The notes: generated from the letters alone by a model not told the origin. Shown: positions 1-8,221, numbered from the stretch's first letter. The stretch is 37,721 nucleotides of DNA from Deltaproteobacteria bacterium (GCA_019306065.1 JAFDMF010000018.1:1-37721); one strand, 5' to 3'. Translations and numbers: made by a program.

Positions 1-826
1 GATTTCCTGTTATTTTCTCTATAGGCTCTACTCCGAAATCTATAATTTTTACTGCCGAATCCAAAATATTCGGTTTTGTTTCATTGTCTCTTATATATTC
101 TGCATGTCCTAAAATAACGGTTAAAGGATTGTTTATTTCGTGGATTATTCCTGCGGCAAGAGTCCCTATTGCGTTTAATCTTTCGCTGCGGATTAGTTTA
201 AGCTCGGTTTCCTCTTTTTCTTTTAAAAGGGCTTTGATTTTATGTTTTGCTTTGAATTCTTTAATGCGATACCTTGTTAAAAAATAGCAGGTAACGCAGC
301 TTATAATAGCGGTTAAAATAAGAAAATGCATGTTAGCGTAAAAACTTACCCAATTAAACGGAACTTTTTGAGGCAGAAAAATTGTAACAATATAAGAGGC
401 AATAACTATAAGGCAGAATTTTATAGCTCTATCAAAAGAATAGATTAATAATTGAGTAACAGCTACCATTACAATATTAAGCCCTGCATAATAATGAGAG
501 GTTGAGCCTCCCGTAAGATATATCATAATATATATCGGAATAATCATCAAAATTATCCAGATGAGATTTAGAATAATTTTATTTTTTTCGGTCATCTTAT
601 TTGCATTATATAAAAATAAAATTATGACTAAACAAATCGTTTGAATGGAATGGAGTATAAAAAGCTGCCGAAAAATTTCGTTTGAAATAACAAAATCTAA
701 TAAAATGCCGTAAGTAAATAATATAATTGAAAGAATTACAGCGATTTTTGTATTTTTAAAAAACAGTTTGTTACATTCTTTTATATACAGTTCATACTCT
801 TGTTTATCCTTAAAAAGATGTTCCAT
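1..826 (-). CDS. Membrane sensor histidine kinase, PhcS-like (3' end outside window)
   Basis: I translated the minus strand from the ATG at 826 to the window edge: 275 residues are open, and the catalytic ATPase domain lies outside. Six hydrophobic stretches (about residues 28-48, 55-71, 83-103, 112-131, 136-152 and 165-183) form the input region. A short charged linker then leads to a HisKA H-box, GIIHEINNPL, with the phospho-acceptor histidine at residue 229. A GGSTSHYYAG stretch at 106-115, at the TM3/TM4 junction, resembles what I recall from PhcS/LqsS-type quorum-sensing kinases. The Shine-Dalgarno AAAGGAGA overlaps the stop codon of the radical SAM gene 10 bp upstream, so the two are probably translated as one operon. 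The histidine kinase call is strong. The specific sensing of a fatty-acid methyl ester is inferred from the PhcB-like neighbour. Confidence 0.85.
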   Translation of the reverse strand, partial: MEHLFKDKQEYELYIKECNKLFFKNTKIAVILSIILFTYGILLDFVISNEIFRQLFILHSIQTICLVIILFLYNANKMTEKNKIILNLIWIILMIIPIYIMIYLTGGSTSHYYAGLNIVMVAVTQLLIYSFDRAIKFCLIVIASYIVTIFLPQKVPFNWVSFYANMHFLILTAIISCVTCYFLTRYRIKEFKAKHKIKALLKEKEETELKLIRSERLNAIGTLAAGIIHEINNPLTVILGHAEYIRDNETKPNILDSAVKIIDFGVEPIEKITGN

Positions 827-836
827 AATATCTCCT

Positions 837-1898
837 TTAAGCTTTTATTTTTCTTTCCATTATTTTTTTTGCAAATTCTTTTCTGAATTCCTTATTTTTA
901 TTATATTTTGAATTGAAAAGCATTAATAAAGAAAGATAAGATTCCTTATCTTTAAAAACTTTTCCTGCAATCAAAGCCATTTTGCCTATGGAACGGCATT
1001 CTTCATGAGCCGTATCTTTTCCTAATGCGCATGGAAGCCTTACTTTGCCGTTGTTACACAGATGGATACAATATATATTATGATTATCTTTTTTAAAAAT
1101 ATTCATAGGGCATTTATCCGCCAGATCCTTATCATATTTAGGGTGAAACAATTCTATCATTTTTCTGCTGTTTATTATCAAATCAGGATATTTTTCTTTC
1201 ATCTCTTGCAGTAAAAAGGTTATATTACATCTGTCTTGATAGCTGAGATTTATTCTCTGGTTTCTGCCTTTAATTCTTGTATATAATGTAAAAAAAATAC
1301 CGGATAACCCCTCGTCCGCCCATTCTTTAAGAAATTCCGGTATGCATTGGATATTCAAAGAGGTTATACAGTATCCTATGTTAACCGGTATATCTTTTTT
1401 TATTGCGCTTCTCATATTATTTTTAACTTTTTTATAGCAGTCTGCCCTTTTTATATAGTTGCTTATCTTTTCGGTTCCGTCTATTCCTACTCCGTAATGT
1501 AAATTTTTATTTTTAAAGTTTGGCAGCGGAAATGTTCCGTTTGTAACTATTATATTATTTTTTCTTAAACAAAGCCCCTTTTCCAACAGGCTTATAGATT
1601 CTTTATTTATCAAAGGTTCGCCTCCAAACCATAAAATATTGCTTATTGTAGGAAACCTTTTAAGAGCCTTTTTAACGTAATCTATTATATTCGGATTAAT
1701 TTTTTTATCCGGGTATTTATTATTGGAATCCCAAAAACAATGCAGGCATTTTAAATTACACTCGTTTGTAAGATCAACCGATATAGCCGTAGGTCTTATA
1801 CCGTTTAAAATCGGCGCTGATATGTCCGTTTCGGTTAAACTACTATCTACTTCAATATATTCAAAAAATTTTTTTGTCTCTTTATTTGTGGTCATCAT
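837..1898 (-). CDS. Radical SAM protein with Cys-rich C-terminus (SPASM-like)
   Basis: 353 residues. The radical SAM cluster motif CNLKCLHC has cysteines at 47, 51 and 54, and the SAM-binding GGEP lies at 92-95; together these identify an enzyme that cleaves S-adenosylmethionine with a 4Fe-4S cluster. A second cysteine set (263, 277, 281, 290, 301) near the C-terminus suggests an auxiliary cluster, as in SPASM/Twitch proteins that modify peptides or cofactors. The substrate cannot be read from sequence, and I see no small precursor-peptide gene beside it. The start ATG overlaps the stop of the methyltransferase gene, and the histidine kinase follows after 10 bp, so this gene sits inside the putative signalling operon. 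It may modify the signal, a peptide or a lipid. The radical SAM call is secure; the role is unknown. Confidence 0.9.
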   Translation of the reverse strand: MMTTNKETKKFFEYIEVDSSLTETDISAPILNGIRPTAISVDLTNECNLKCLHCFWDSNNKYPDKKINPNIIDYVKKALKRFPTISNILWFGGEPLINKESISLLEKGLCLRKNNIIVTNGTFPLPNFKNKNLHYGVGIDGTEKISNYIKRADCYKKVKNNMRSAIKKDIPVNIGYCITSLNIQCIPEFLKEWADEGLSGIFFTLYTRIKGRNQRINLSYQDRCNITFLLQEMKEKYPDLIINSRKMIELFHPKYDKDLADKCPMNIFKKDNHNIYCIHLCNNGKVRLPCALGKDTAHEECRSIGKMALIAGKVFKDKESYLSLLMLFNSKYNKNKEFRKEFAKKIMERKIKA

Positions 1899-3382
1899 TT
1901 TCGTAATTTTCCAAATAAACCGATAAGCATAAATATCAGAGAAAAAATAGCAAAAATTCTTATCTTTTTTAAAAATACAGCCTCATATTCCTCTTTATAA
2001 AATTGATACAGTCCGTTATTATTTTTGCTCAAAAACATTTTTAACCTCCAAAAAGTATTGCCTCCCGTAAAATCCGTATAAACTTTTTTGCTATAATTTA
2101 CGGGGATAAGTTTTATTATATCTTCTTCGTCTCTATATATGAGATTCCACTCCAAAATATATTCAATTACATAGCGATGGGGATTTTTTTTATGAACATT
2201 GGTTATAAGTAGTTCTCCGTCCGGTTTTAATCTGCTTAAAAATATCTTTATAAGCCTTTTGCATATATTATCCGAAAGATAATCAAAAAGCCCGGCGCAG
2301 TATATAAAATCAAAAAAAAACTTTTTTTTATCTTTTATCCCGCTTCTTAAAATTTCCCGCACAGATTTTTGTATAAATTCTATATTTACCTTTTTTCCGG
2401 TTTCTTCCATTCTTTTTTTTAAAACCTTTTCCGCATACCCAAGAGCCTCTATATTAAAGTCAAGTAATTTAAAACTAAACAGTTCGCTACATTCCTTTTC
2501 TTTTATAAAATCTTCAATCTCTTTTGCGGGTCCGCATCCTATATTTAACGCCTGTAATTGTTTGTTATTTTCCGCCTTTTTTTTACTTAAATCTTTTAAT
2601 TTTTCGGTAATAATTTCAATTCTGTTTCTATGAGCTACGGCAACAGGACTACTAAGAAATACGCCGTTAATCAGTTTTGCATACAGATTTTTACCTTCAA
2701 AAGGCTCTCTTAAAATCATATTTACCATTTCATAATCTCCGGCAAACCCTAAAGGTTTGGCAAATGTTCTAAAAATAAACGGAGAGCATAATAAAAGCGG
2801 ATGCAAAGTTTTTTGGACAAATTTTTTATAAATCTGTATATTTTTCGGTTCTATTTTTAAAGCGGTTTTTTCAAAAATATCTAAACAATTTAGCCCTTTT
2901 TTTATTAAAGGGTTTAAGCTGTTTTTTAAAAAATCATCCTGTTTATATAAATTCAACTTGCTAACAAACTTTTTAACGCTTTGAAAAAACAAAGCTATTT
3001 TAAAAACATCCGATATAAAGGAAGGTTTTAAATAAAAATCTTTTTCCGAATTAATTAAAAATTGATTTATCTCCTTTTCCAGATTATTTTTGTAGTCCGA
3101 ATTATAAATAAAATTGTTATCGACAAGATCAACAGAACATATTGAATTGGAACCAACAGAAAGAATACCTGAAACGCTTCCTTTTCCGCTATAAACCAAT
3201 TCATCTTTTTTAAAAATTTTAATATCTGTAAGCTCTTCGCTTAACTGAACTATAGAATAGGAATTATATACTTCAAATACCGCATAATTATTTGCTATAT
3301 TTACTAAAACCGCCTCTACTGCTATGCCCTGACTGTTTCTAAAAGTAACGACTCCGGCTGTTTTTTTATTTTTGTCCCTCAC
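1895..3382 (-). CDS. PhcB-like SAM methyltransferase (3-hydroxypalmitate methyl ester synthase family)
   Basis: About 495 residues. The N-terminal ~95 residues form a beta-rich domain (VFEVYNSYSIVQLSEEL near 38-52) that I recognise from proteins annotated as extracellular factor 3-OH-PAME biosynthesis proteins. The family signature KPLGFAGDYEMVNM lies at about 211-224. A class I methyltransferase fold follows, with SAM motif I LNIGCGP at 281-287. A hydrophobic helix at about 476-492 suggests C-terminal membrane attachment. The longest frame begins with TTG at 3388, but GTG at 3382 has AAAGG six bases upstream and is the better start; it overlaps the XRE gene by 17 bp. In Ralstonia, PhcB methylates a 3-hydroxy fatty acid to make a quorum signal sensed by PhcS. 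That function here is inferred from family and neighbourhood. Confidence 0.75.
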   Translation of the reverse strand: MRDKNKKTAGVVTFRNSQGIAVEAVLVNIANNYAVFEVYNSYSIVQLSEELTDIKIFKKDELVYSGKGSVSGILSVGSNSICSVDLVDNNFIYNSDYKNNLEKEINQFLINSEKDFYLKPSFISDVFKIALFFQSVKKFVSKLNLYKQDDFLKNSLNPLIKKGLNCLDIFEKTALKIEPKNIQIYKKFVQKTLHPLLLCSPFIFRTFAKPLGFAGDYEMVNMILREPFEGKNLYAKLINGVFLSSPVAVAHRNRIEIITEKLKDLSKKKAENNKQLQALNIGCGPAKEIEDFIKEKECSELFSFKLLDFNIEALGYAEKVLKKRMEETGKKVNIEFIQKSVREILRSGIKDKKKFFFDFIYCAGLFDYLSDNICKRLIKIFLSRLKPDGELLITNVHKKNPHRYVIEYILEWNLIYRDEEDIIKLIPVNYSKKVYTDFTGGNTFWRLKMFLSKNNNGLYQFYKEEYEAVFLKKIRIFAIFSLIFMLIGLFGKLRK

Positions 3383-4013
3383 TCTCAACCTTTGCCCGAA
3401 TCCTTCTTAACATTTTATAGCATTCTTTTATTGTTTCGCCCTCTTTAGAAAATTCCTCTTTTAACCGTATAAGAAAAATTATTTTTTCTTCTTCCGAAAG
3501 CTTGTTTAATTCTTTTTTTAAGTTTTGAATTATTTTTAAATTTTTATCAAATTCTATTAATTTTATATGTTTTGAGGCTTGTTCCGTTAAGTTCATTATT
3601 TGATGTATTTCGCTCAGTATAAAAGGAAGAACGCCTTTTTCTTTAAACTCGTATTCAAGCTCCGAAATCCCAAGCATGCGGGCAAACTCTTTTTGGGTAT
3701 ATCCTTTTCGTTCGCGGATTTCTTTATATAAATCAGGGCTAATATGTTTTTTAAAAAGCTTTATCTGCTCTCCGAAAATTTCCGACATTTCCGCAATCTT
3801 TCTGCCTAATCTTATAATATCTTCATACTTGTAGCCCAGATAATCAGAAAATGTTAAGCAGTGATTCTCTGCAATTTTTCTTTTTCCTCTTAAAATCTGA
3901 TTTAAATAGCTTCTATCTATGTTTAACCTATTTGCCAGTTTTGTTTGGGAACCCCATTTTCCCGTATCCAAACAAGCTACTATCGCCAATCTGAAATAAT
4001 CTGATATTGTCAT
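3366..4013 (-). CDS. XRE-family regulator with two helix-turn-helix segments
   Basis: 215 residues. The first HTH spans about 21-43 (TKLANRLNIDRSYLNQILRG) and a second XRE-like segment spans about 99-122 (GYTQKEFARMLGISELEYEF). The rest is helical and charged, and could be a dimerisation region. It is the first gene of the minus-strand operon, so it may control its own transcription and that of the methyltransferase, radical SAM and kinase genes. The ATG at 4013 has only a weak AAGGT-type ribosome site, but no better start is visible. Upstream DNA is extremely AT-rich. DNA binding is clear from the motifs; the target and ligand are unknown. Confidence 0.8.
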   Translation of the reverse strand: MTISDYFRLAIVACLDTGKWGSQTKLANRLNIDRSYLNQILRGKRKIAENHCLTFSDYLGYKYEDIIRLGRKIAEMSEIFGEQIKLFKKHISPDLYKEIRERKGYTQKEFARMLGISELEYEFKEKGVLPFILSEIHQIMNLTEQASKHIKLIEFDKNLKIIQNLKKELNKLSEEEKIIFLIRLKEEFSKEGETIKECYKMLRRIRAKVESEGQK

Positions 4014-4122
4014 TTTTTCATACCTTTTTTAATGCTTCAAAAAAAAATTAAATTTTTAAAAAACCATATATGTTTAATATTATATAAAATCAAATATTTT
4101 TTTTAAAAAAAAATAAATTTTC

Positions 4123-4151
4123 TTGACAATCTTTTTTTTAGGATATAGATA
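4123..4151 (+). promoter_or_regulatory. Possible sigma-70 promoter reading rightwards
   Basis: TTGACA at 4123-4128 is followed after 17 bp by TAGATA at 4146-4151, in AT-rich DNA. It would read towards the inverted-repeat element and the autotransporter relic. The -35 match is perfect, but the -10 is only fair. Confidence 0.3.
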
Positions 4152-4250
4152 ACAAATTACAAAAGTTTTAAAATTAATAAATTTATTTAAATAAAAGTAA
4201 CAAACTATTTATAACATAGCCTATTCTTACGGTTCAAAGGTAGGCAGTTC

Positions 4251-4444
4251 GGGATATTATGCCAATTGAGCCCGCCGCGTTTATTTTGATTAATCAAGTA
4301 AGTCGAGAGAAGCGTCAAGAGCATTGCAAAACAAAAGTTATACGGCGTTCTTTATAAGGTAAAACGATAACAAGCCTAATTCATTGTAGATCTTAAATTA
4401 TTATCGGTTAATACAAGCGGCGGGTTCAATTGGCATAATACCCC
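4251..4444. mobile_element. 194-bp element with 28-bp terminal inverted repeats (MITE candidate)
   Basis: The left arm 4251-4278 starts GGGATATTATGCC and ends AGCCCGCCGC. The right arm 4417-4444 is its reverse complement with 26 of 28 positions matching. The 138-bp interior has no open frame of note. Size, matched ends and a non-coding interior fit a miniature inverted-repeat transposable element. I see no clear target-site duplication and no second copy in the window, so a structured RNA or a bidirectional terminator remains possible. Confidence 0.5.
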
Positions 4445-4499
4445 TAAAATTTAATTAACTCTTCTTCCAATTTATTTTCAAATAAAAACGGAGCGCTCT

Positions 4500-5033
4500 A
4501 TGAAGAAGAAAAACTTATATAAAATACTACGTTACTTATCCTGTATATCAATTACATCCGCATCTTTTTGCCTCGGATACAATAAATACCATAATCGTAA
4601 CCGAGCATATAATTCTACATGGCGATCATAGCTATATTATGAATTCCCTGACGAAAAAATTAAAGTTATAGATTCCGGCATCGGCATAGGAATTGACGGT
4701 TCAAAAAACCCCTGTATATATTTTCAAGGGGATAGTATTGATACTATTGTCAACGATGGTAAACTTATTGTTAATTCGAATAGCGAAAGTATAAATTTAG
4801 AAGGCGGAGACGATACTTTTATCAATACCGGAACATTGAATTTAAACAGCGCTATAAACGGAGGAAACAGCAAAGATACATTTACTTGGGAAAATTTTTT
4901 TGACCGAGATATTGTAAGCTTTGAAACAATAGGCTTTGATACTAATATATTTGATAATCTTTTAATTGGCGTAGCTTATTCAAACGGAGATATAACAACC
5001 GATAGTATAGATATAAAAAAAGCCCTCTGTTGA
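4500..5033 (+). pseudogene. Autotransporter-like passenger fragment, frameshifted and truncated
   Basis: ATG 4500, with GGAG eight bases upstream, encodes a signal-peptide-like start (MKKKNLYKILRYLSC then ISITSASF). Removing one T from the T5 run at 4565-4569 restores ASFASDTINTIIVTE, a good cleavage site followed by a mature start. That frame ends at a TAG near 4671, but the original frame resumes from about 4645 and stays open to TGA 5031-5033. The resumed part is rich in G, D, N and T (GGDDTFINTGTLNLN, then AINGGNSKDTFTW), as in beta-helical autotransporter passengers. No barrel domain follows; mgtE converges 15 bp later. I read it as the decayed 5' part of a surface-protein gene. The family call is moderate; the two compensating frame changes are directly visible. 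Confidence 0.6.
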
Positions 5034-5047
5034 TTGAGATAAACTTT

Positions 5048-6403
5048 TTATATGCCAAATATTAACAGGCTGGCTATTGTCAAATATAGAAATATACCTA
5101 TAATGTCTATTGCGGTGGTAACAAAGGGGCCAGTCGCTACCGCAGGATCAATATCGAATTTTACCAAAAGCATCGGCACAACAGAGCCTACAAGAGCAGC
5201 TACAGACATTGAAGCCACTACCGCAAGCCCTACGGCAAGTCCTAAAAAAGAGGCTTCGTATTTAATTTTGGCTATGCTTCCTATAATTAATCCATAAAAG
5301 CTTCCCAAAATAAATCCTATGGAGAGCTCCTTTGATACTACTTTCCAAAAATCTCTTATATCTATACGTCTTGTGGCAATTCCGCGCACCACTATGGTAG
5401 AAGACTGTGTTCCTATGTTTCCGCCCATTCCAGCTATAACAGGAATAAAAGCCGCTATATGTATGTATTCCGATACCATTTTTCCGAATTTTCCTATTAT
5501 CAAAGAGGCTATTATTCCTCCGAAACAGCTGGCAAAAAGCCATGGAAGTCTTATTTTGGTGCTTTTTATAACCGATTTTGTTTCAACATATTCTTCGCCT
5601 GCTCCCGCCATTTTTAGTATATCTTCTGTGGCTTCGCTGCGTATAATATCTATAACGTCATCCACTGTTACTATGCCGACTAATTTATTGCTATGATCGG
5701 TTACAGGCACGGCTAATATGTTATATTGAGCTACGATTCTTGCGACCTCTTCCTGGTCCATATCGGTTTTAACAGATATGATGTCTGTAGTCATAAATTC
5801 TTTTAATTTTTTCCCCTGCGGAACCACCACTAATTGTCTTAAAGAGCTTATGCCTACGAGTTTATGATATTCGTCAACTACATAAAGATAAAACGGCATT
5901 TCAACTTCAATATAATCTTTTTGCATTACCTTTATGGCATCTCCTGCGGTAATATCTTGCTTTAAAGCGATAAAATCCGGAACCATTATTCCGCCGGCGG
6001 TATCGTCTCCGTAGCTTAAAAGATTCTCTACGGTTTGAGAATCTTCTTTATGCATTTTTTCCAATATTTCATTGGCTTTTTCTTCGGAAAGGTCCGCAAG
6101 AAGATCCGCTACGTCGTCCGAAGGCATGTCTGCAAGTATTTCTACCAGTTCATCTACAGACATTTCTTCTATAAGTTTTAAAAATATATCCTTATCAAGT
6201 TCGCTAAGAAGGTAGCCTTTTTGTTCGGCATCTTTTATTAAAGCAAAAAGCTTTTTCTGATCCGCAAGCGTCAATGATCTGAAAATTAAAGAAAGATCCG
6301 CAGGATGGGTTTTGTTCACCATTTTTTTAAGATGGCTTGTAGCCCCGCGCCTTATAAATCTTTTAAATGTATCGGTAATTATTTTATTTCGATCTGTATT
6401 CAT
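5048..6403 (-). CDS. mgtE: Magnesium transporter MgtE
   Basis: About 451 residues from ATG 6403. A TTG start at 6415 would add four residues, and neither has a convincing ribosome site. The order is the family's: N-terminal helical MgtE_N domain (to ~135), paired CBS domains (~140-265), then about five membrane helices from ~290. The pore signature GGNIGTQSSTIVVRG lies at ~331-345 in the longer numbering, with FDIDPAVATGPFVTTAIDI towards the end. The CBS and N domains close the Mg2+ channel when cytosolic Mg2+ is high in characterised homologues. The length is normal and the gene looks intact. It follows surA by about 85 bp on the same strand; that spacer holds a degenerate inverted repeat. 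No magnesium riboswitch is apparent. Confidence 0.95.
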   Translation of the reverse strand: MNTDRNKIITDTFKRFIRRGATSHLKKMVNKTHPADLSLIFRSLTLADQKKLFALIKDAEQKGYLLSELDKDIFLKLIEEMSVDELVEILADMPSDDVADLLADLSEEKANEILEKMHKEDSQTVENLLSYGDDTAGGIMVPDFIALKQDITAGDAIKVMQKDYIEVEMPFYLYVVDEYHKLVGISSLRQLVVVPQGKKLKEFMTTDIISVKTDMDQEEVARIVAQYNILAVPVTDHSNKLVGIVTVDDVIDIIRSEATEDILKMAGAGEEYVETKSVIKSTKIRLPWLFASCFGGIIASLIIGKFGKMVSEYIHIAAFIPVIAGMGGNIGTQSSTIVVRGIATRRIDIRDFWKVVSKELSIGFILGSFYGLIIGSIAKIKYEASFLGLAVGLAVVASMSVAALVGSVVPMLLVKFDIDPAVATGPFVTTAIDIIGIFLYLTIASLLIFGI

Positions 6404-6427
6404 TTTTTCAATCAATTTAAATTGTTA

Positions 6428-6497
6428 GACTCCGCGAAAAAAAATGTTTTATCCAACGCTTCAAATAAAGCAAAAAACGGCTTTTTTTACGGCAGTT
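6428..6497. repeat. Degenerate inverted-repeat element between surA and mgtE
   Basis: The spacer reads CTCCGCGAAAAAAAATG, then TTTTATCCAACGC, AAAGCAAAAAACGGC and TTTTTTTACGGCAGT. Ends and interior resemble the sharper element at 11867-11971 (shared TTTTATCCAACGC, the AAGCAAAA block and A-rich/T-rich arms). It is likely a worn copy of the same family, or a terminator derived from it. Confidence 0.4.
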
Positions 6498-6499
6498 TC

Positions 6500-7483
6500 T
6501 TAATCTTCAAGCATTATTTTAATATACGCCTTCTTTTTTAAATCGGCAATCCACCTGTCGAATTTTTTCGTAAGATGTTGTTTATATAGTTCCCCTTCGA
6601 TTATGGGAGAGATTTCTTCAAACGTTTCAATTTTTACCTCGTCTATATCTTTTAAATAAAATATTTGAAATCCCTGCTCCGTTTCTATAATAGGGGTAAA
6701 TTCTTTCGGCTTTATTTTTGAAACTGCATCTTTTATTATATCGGATAGTATATCAAAGGATATTTTTCCCAAATCACCTCCGAAAGAAGCGTTGGGGGCG
6801 TCGGAATATTGAACCGCCATATCGGTAAAAGAGGCTCCGTTTTTTATTTTATCATAAACCTCCGTTATTTTTTTTAAAACATCCTCTTTTTCTTTGTAAT
6901 TTTCAAAGCCTTTTACATGCATAATTATATTATAAAGATGATACAGTTTTTTTCCGGAATACTGATCTATATTTTTGTTATAATATTCGGATATCTCCTC
7001 TTTTGTAATTACCACTTTAGATCTTACTTCATTTTTTAAAAGAAGGGTTCTTATTATGTATTCTTCTATCTGAATCCGATATTCTTCGTAGGTTATATCC
7101 TGTTTTCTTAAAAATTCTTTGAATCCTTCGTCCGTTAGGTTGTTATGTTTTTTAAATTGGACGATAGATTTATCTACATCTCTTTTGTCAACCGAAATGT
7201 TTAATCTTGCGGCTTCCTGATCAATAAGCTTTTTTTCTATAAGCCGACCAAATATTTGACGTTTGGCATCTGCCATTGCTTTATCTTTATCCGGCGGATT
7301 CTTTTTTTCTATTTTTTTCAAATAAGGTTTTAAGATTTTATTAAGCTCATACAATGTTATTACATCATTATTAACTACGGCTACAACCTTATCCAATAAT
7401 TTTTGGGCATCCGCTTTGCCGGAGGCAAAATTTATCAATAAAGCTACCAAAATTATAAAAACAGACATTTTATAGTATTTCAT
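6500..7483 (-). CDS. surA: SurA-like periplasmic peptidyl-prolyl isomerase/chaperone
   Basis: 327 residues with an N-terminal signal peptide (hydrophobic 7-20, likely cleavage near the ADA of GKADAQ). The SurA N-terminal chaperone region covers about 27-160 (VVAVVNNDVITLYEL near 34-48). One PpiC/parvulin domain spans about 180-280, ending GFQIFYLKDI. E. coli SurA has two parvulin domains; a single one is common in shorter homologues. It would fold outer-membrane proteins in the periplasm. GGAAG eight bases before ATG 7483 supports the start. It lies 24 bp after a lipoprotein that shares the SurA-N fold and downstream of mfd, an arrangement I associate with deltaproteobacteria. The gene looks intact. 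Confidence 0.88.
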   Translation of the reverse strand: MKYYKMSVFIILVALLINFASGKADAQKLLDKVVAVVNNDVITLYELNKILKPYLKKIEKKNPPDKDKAMADAKRQIFGRLIEKKLIDQEAARLNISVDKRDVDKSIVQFKKHNNLTDEGFKEFLRKQDITYEEYRIQIEEYIIRTLLLKNEVRSKVVITKEEISEYYNKNIDQYSGKKLYHLYNIIMHVKGFENYKEKEDVLKKITEVYDKIKNGASFTDMAVQYSDAPNASFGGDLGKISFDILSDIIKDAVSKIKPKEFTPIIETEQGFQIFYLKDIDEVKIETFEEISPIIEGELYKQHLTKKFDRWIADLKKKAYIKIMLED

Positions 7484-7507
7484 TATGATTACTTCCTTTT
7501 TTGAGGA

Positions 7508-8221
7508 TTATTCTCCAAAAACTTTCTGCCATTCGCTTTGATCTATTTCTATAGGATACGATTTTTTAAAGTTTTCAAACCATCCGCTATAAAGTTTTTG
7601 AGCCTTTTCATTACGAAGATATTGAACAAGTTTTCTATTATCATTTAAAGAGGCTGTCATTTCTCCCGAGTTGTTTTCCTCTTTCGCTTCCTCTTTTTCG
7701 TTATTATACGGAGCCGCATAATATTTTCTTATATCTTCCGGAAGTATCGCAACCTTTTTTAATAAATTTAAGCTTATTAATTTATTTATAATAAGTTGAG
7801 ATTTAAGCCTTTTTTTCCATACTTCAAAAGGTATTACATGTTCAATAAACATTCGTTCAAAAAGGTTTTCCGGGTAATCCGATTTTATATTATTAACTGC
7901 TTTGTTTAATTCCTGTTCGGATATATCTACTCCGAGTTTTTGGGCTTCATTTATTAAAAGCATTTCATTAGTCAGGTTGACTAAAAGTCTGAATTTTGCA
8001 ATTTTAGCTTCGGTTTCATTTATATCTTTGGCATATCCCGCTTTAACCATTTCAAATATTTGATTGAATTCATCTGTAAAAAGTTCTATCTCGCCCACTT
8101 TTATGAGATGTTTTTTTCCGTTGTTTTTATCCAAAAAATCACAGCCGACAATATTGCATCCGCAGCATATAAAAGCTATTAAAAGTATGATAACATGTTT
8201 TTTTATATTATTATTTCTCAT
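7508..8221 (-). CDS. Lipoprotein with SurA N-terminal-like chaperone domain
   Basis: 237 residues. A positively charged start and hydrophobic helix lead to the lipobox IVGC with Cys27 as the probable lipidated residue (cysteines at 19, 20 and 22 are poorer candidates). The mature part begins with a beta hairpin (KVGEIELFTDEFNQIF) and then helices containing NEMLLINEAQKLGVDISEQELN, typical of the SurA_N/trigger-factor-like region. The characteristic parvulin motifs are absent, so catalysis is not expected. It probably acts as a membrane-anchored chaperone partner of the adjacent SurA. It is co-oriented with mfd upstream (93 bp) and surA downstream (24 bp). Exact function is inferred. Confidence 0.7.
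   Translation of the reverse strand: MRNNNIKKHVIILLIAFICCGCNIVGCDFLDKNNGKKHLIKVGEIELFTDEFNQIFEMVKAGYAKDINETEAKIAKFRLLVNLTNEMLLINEAQKLGVDISEQELNKAVNNIKSDYPENLFERMFIEHVIPFEVWKKRLKSQLIINKLISLNLLKKVAILPEDIRKYYAAPYNNEKEEAKEENNSGEMTASLNDNRKLVQYLRNEKAQKLYSGWFENFKKSYPIEIDQSEWQKVFGE

Noticed and set aside
4201-4266. A short frame reading YNIAYSYGSKVGSSGYYAN, like the end of an autotransporter barrel
   Set aside because: Only about 20 residues are open, and the last part is simply the left inverted repeat in translation; too little to call a gene fragment.
5262-5543. 93-residue frame overlapping mgtE on the same strand
   Set aside because: It is an alternate frame of the intact mgtE coding sequence.
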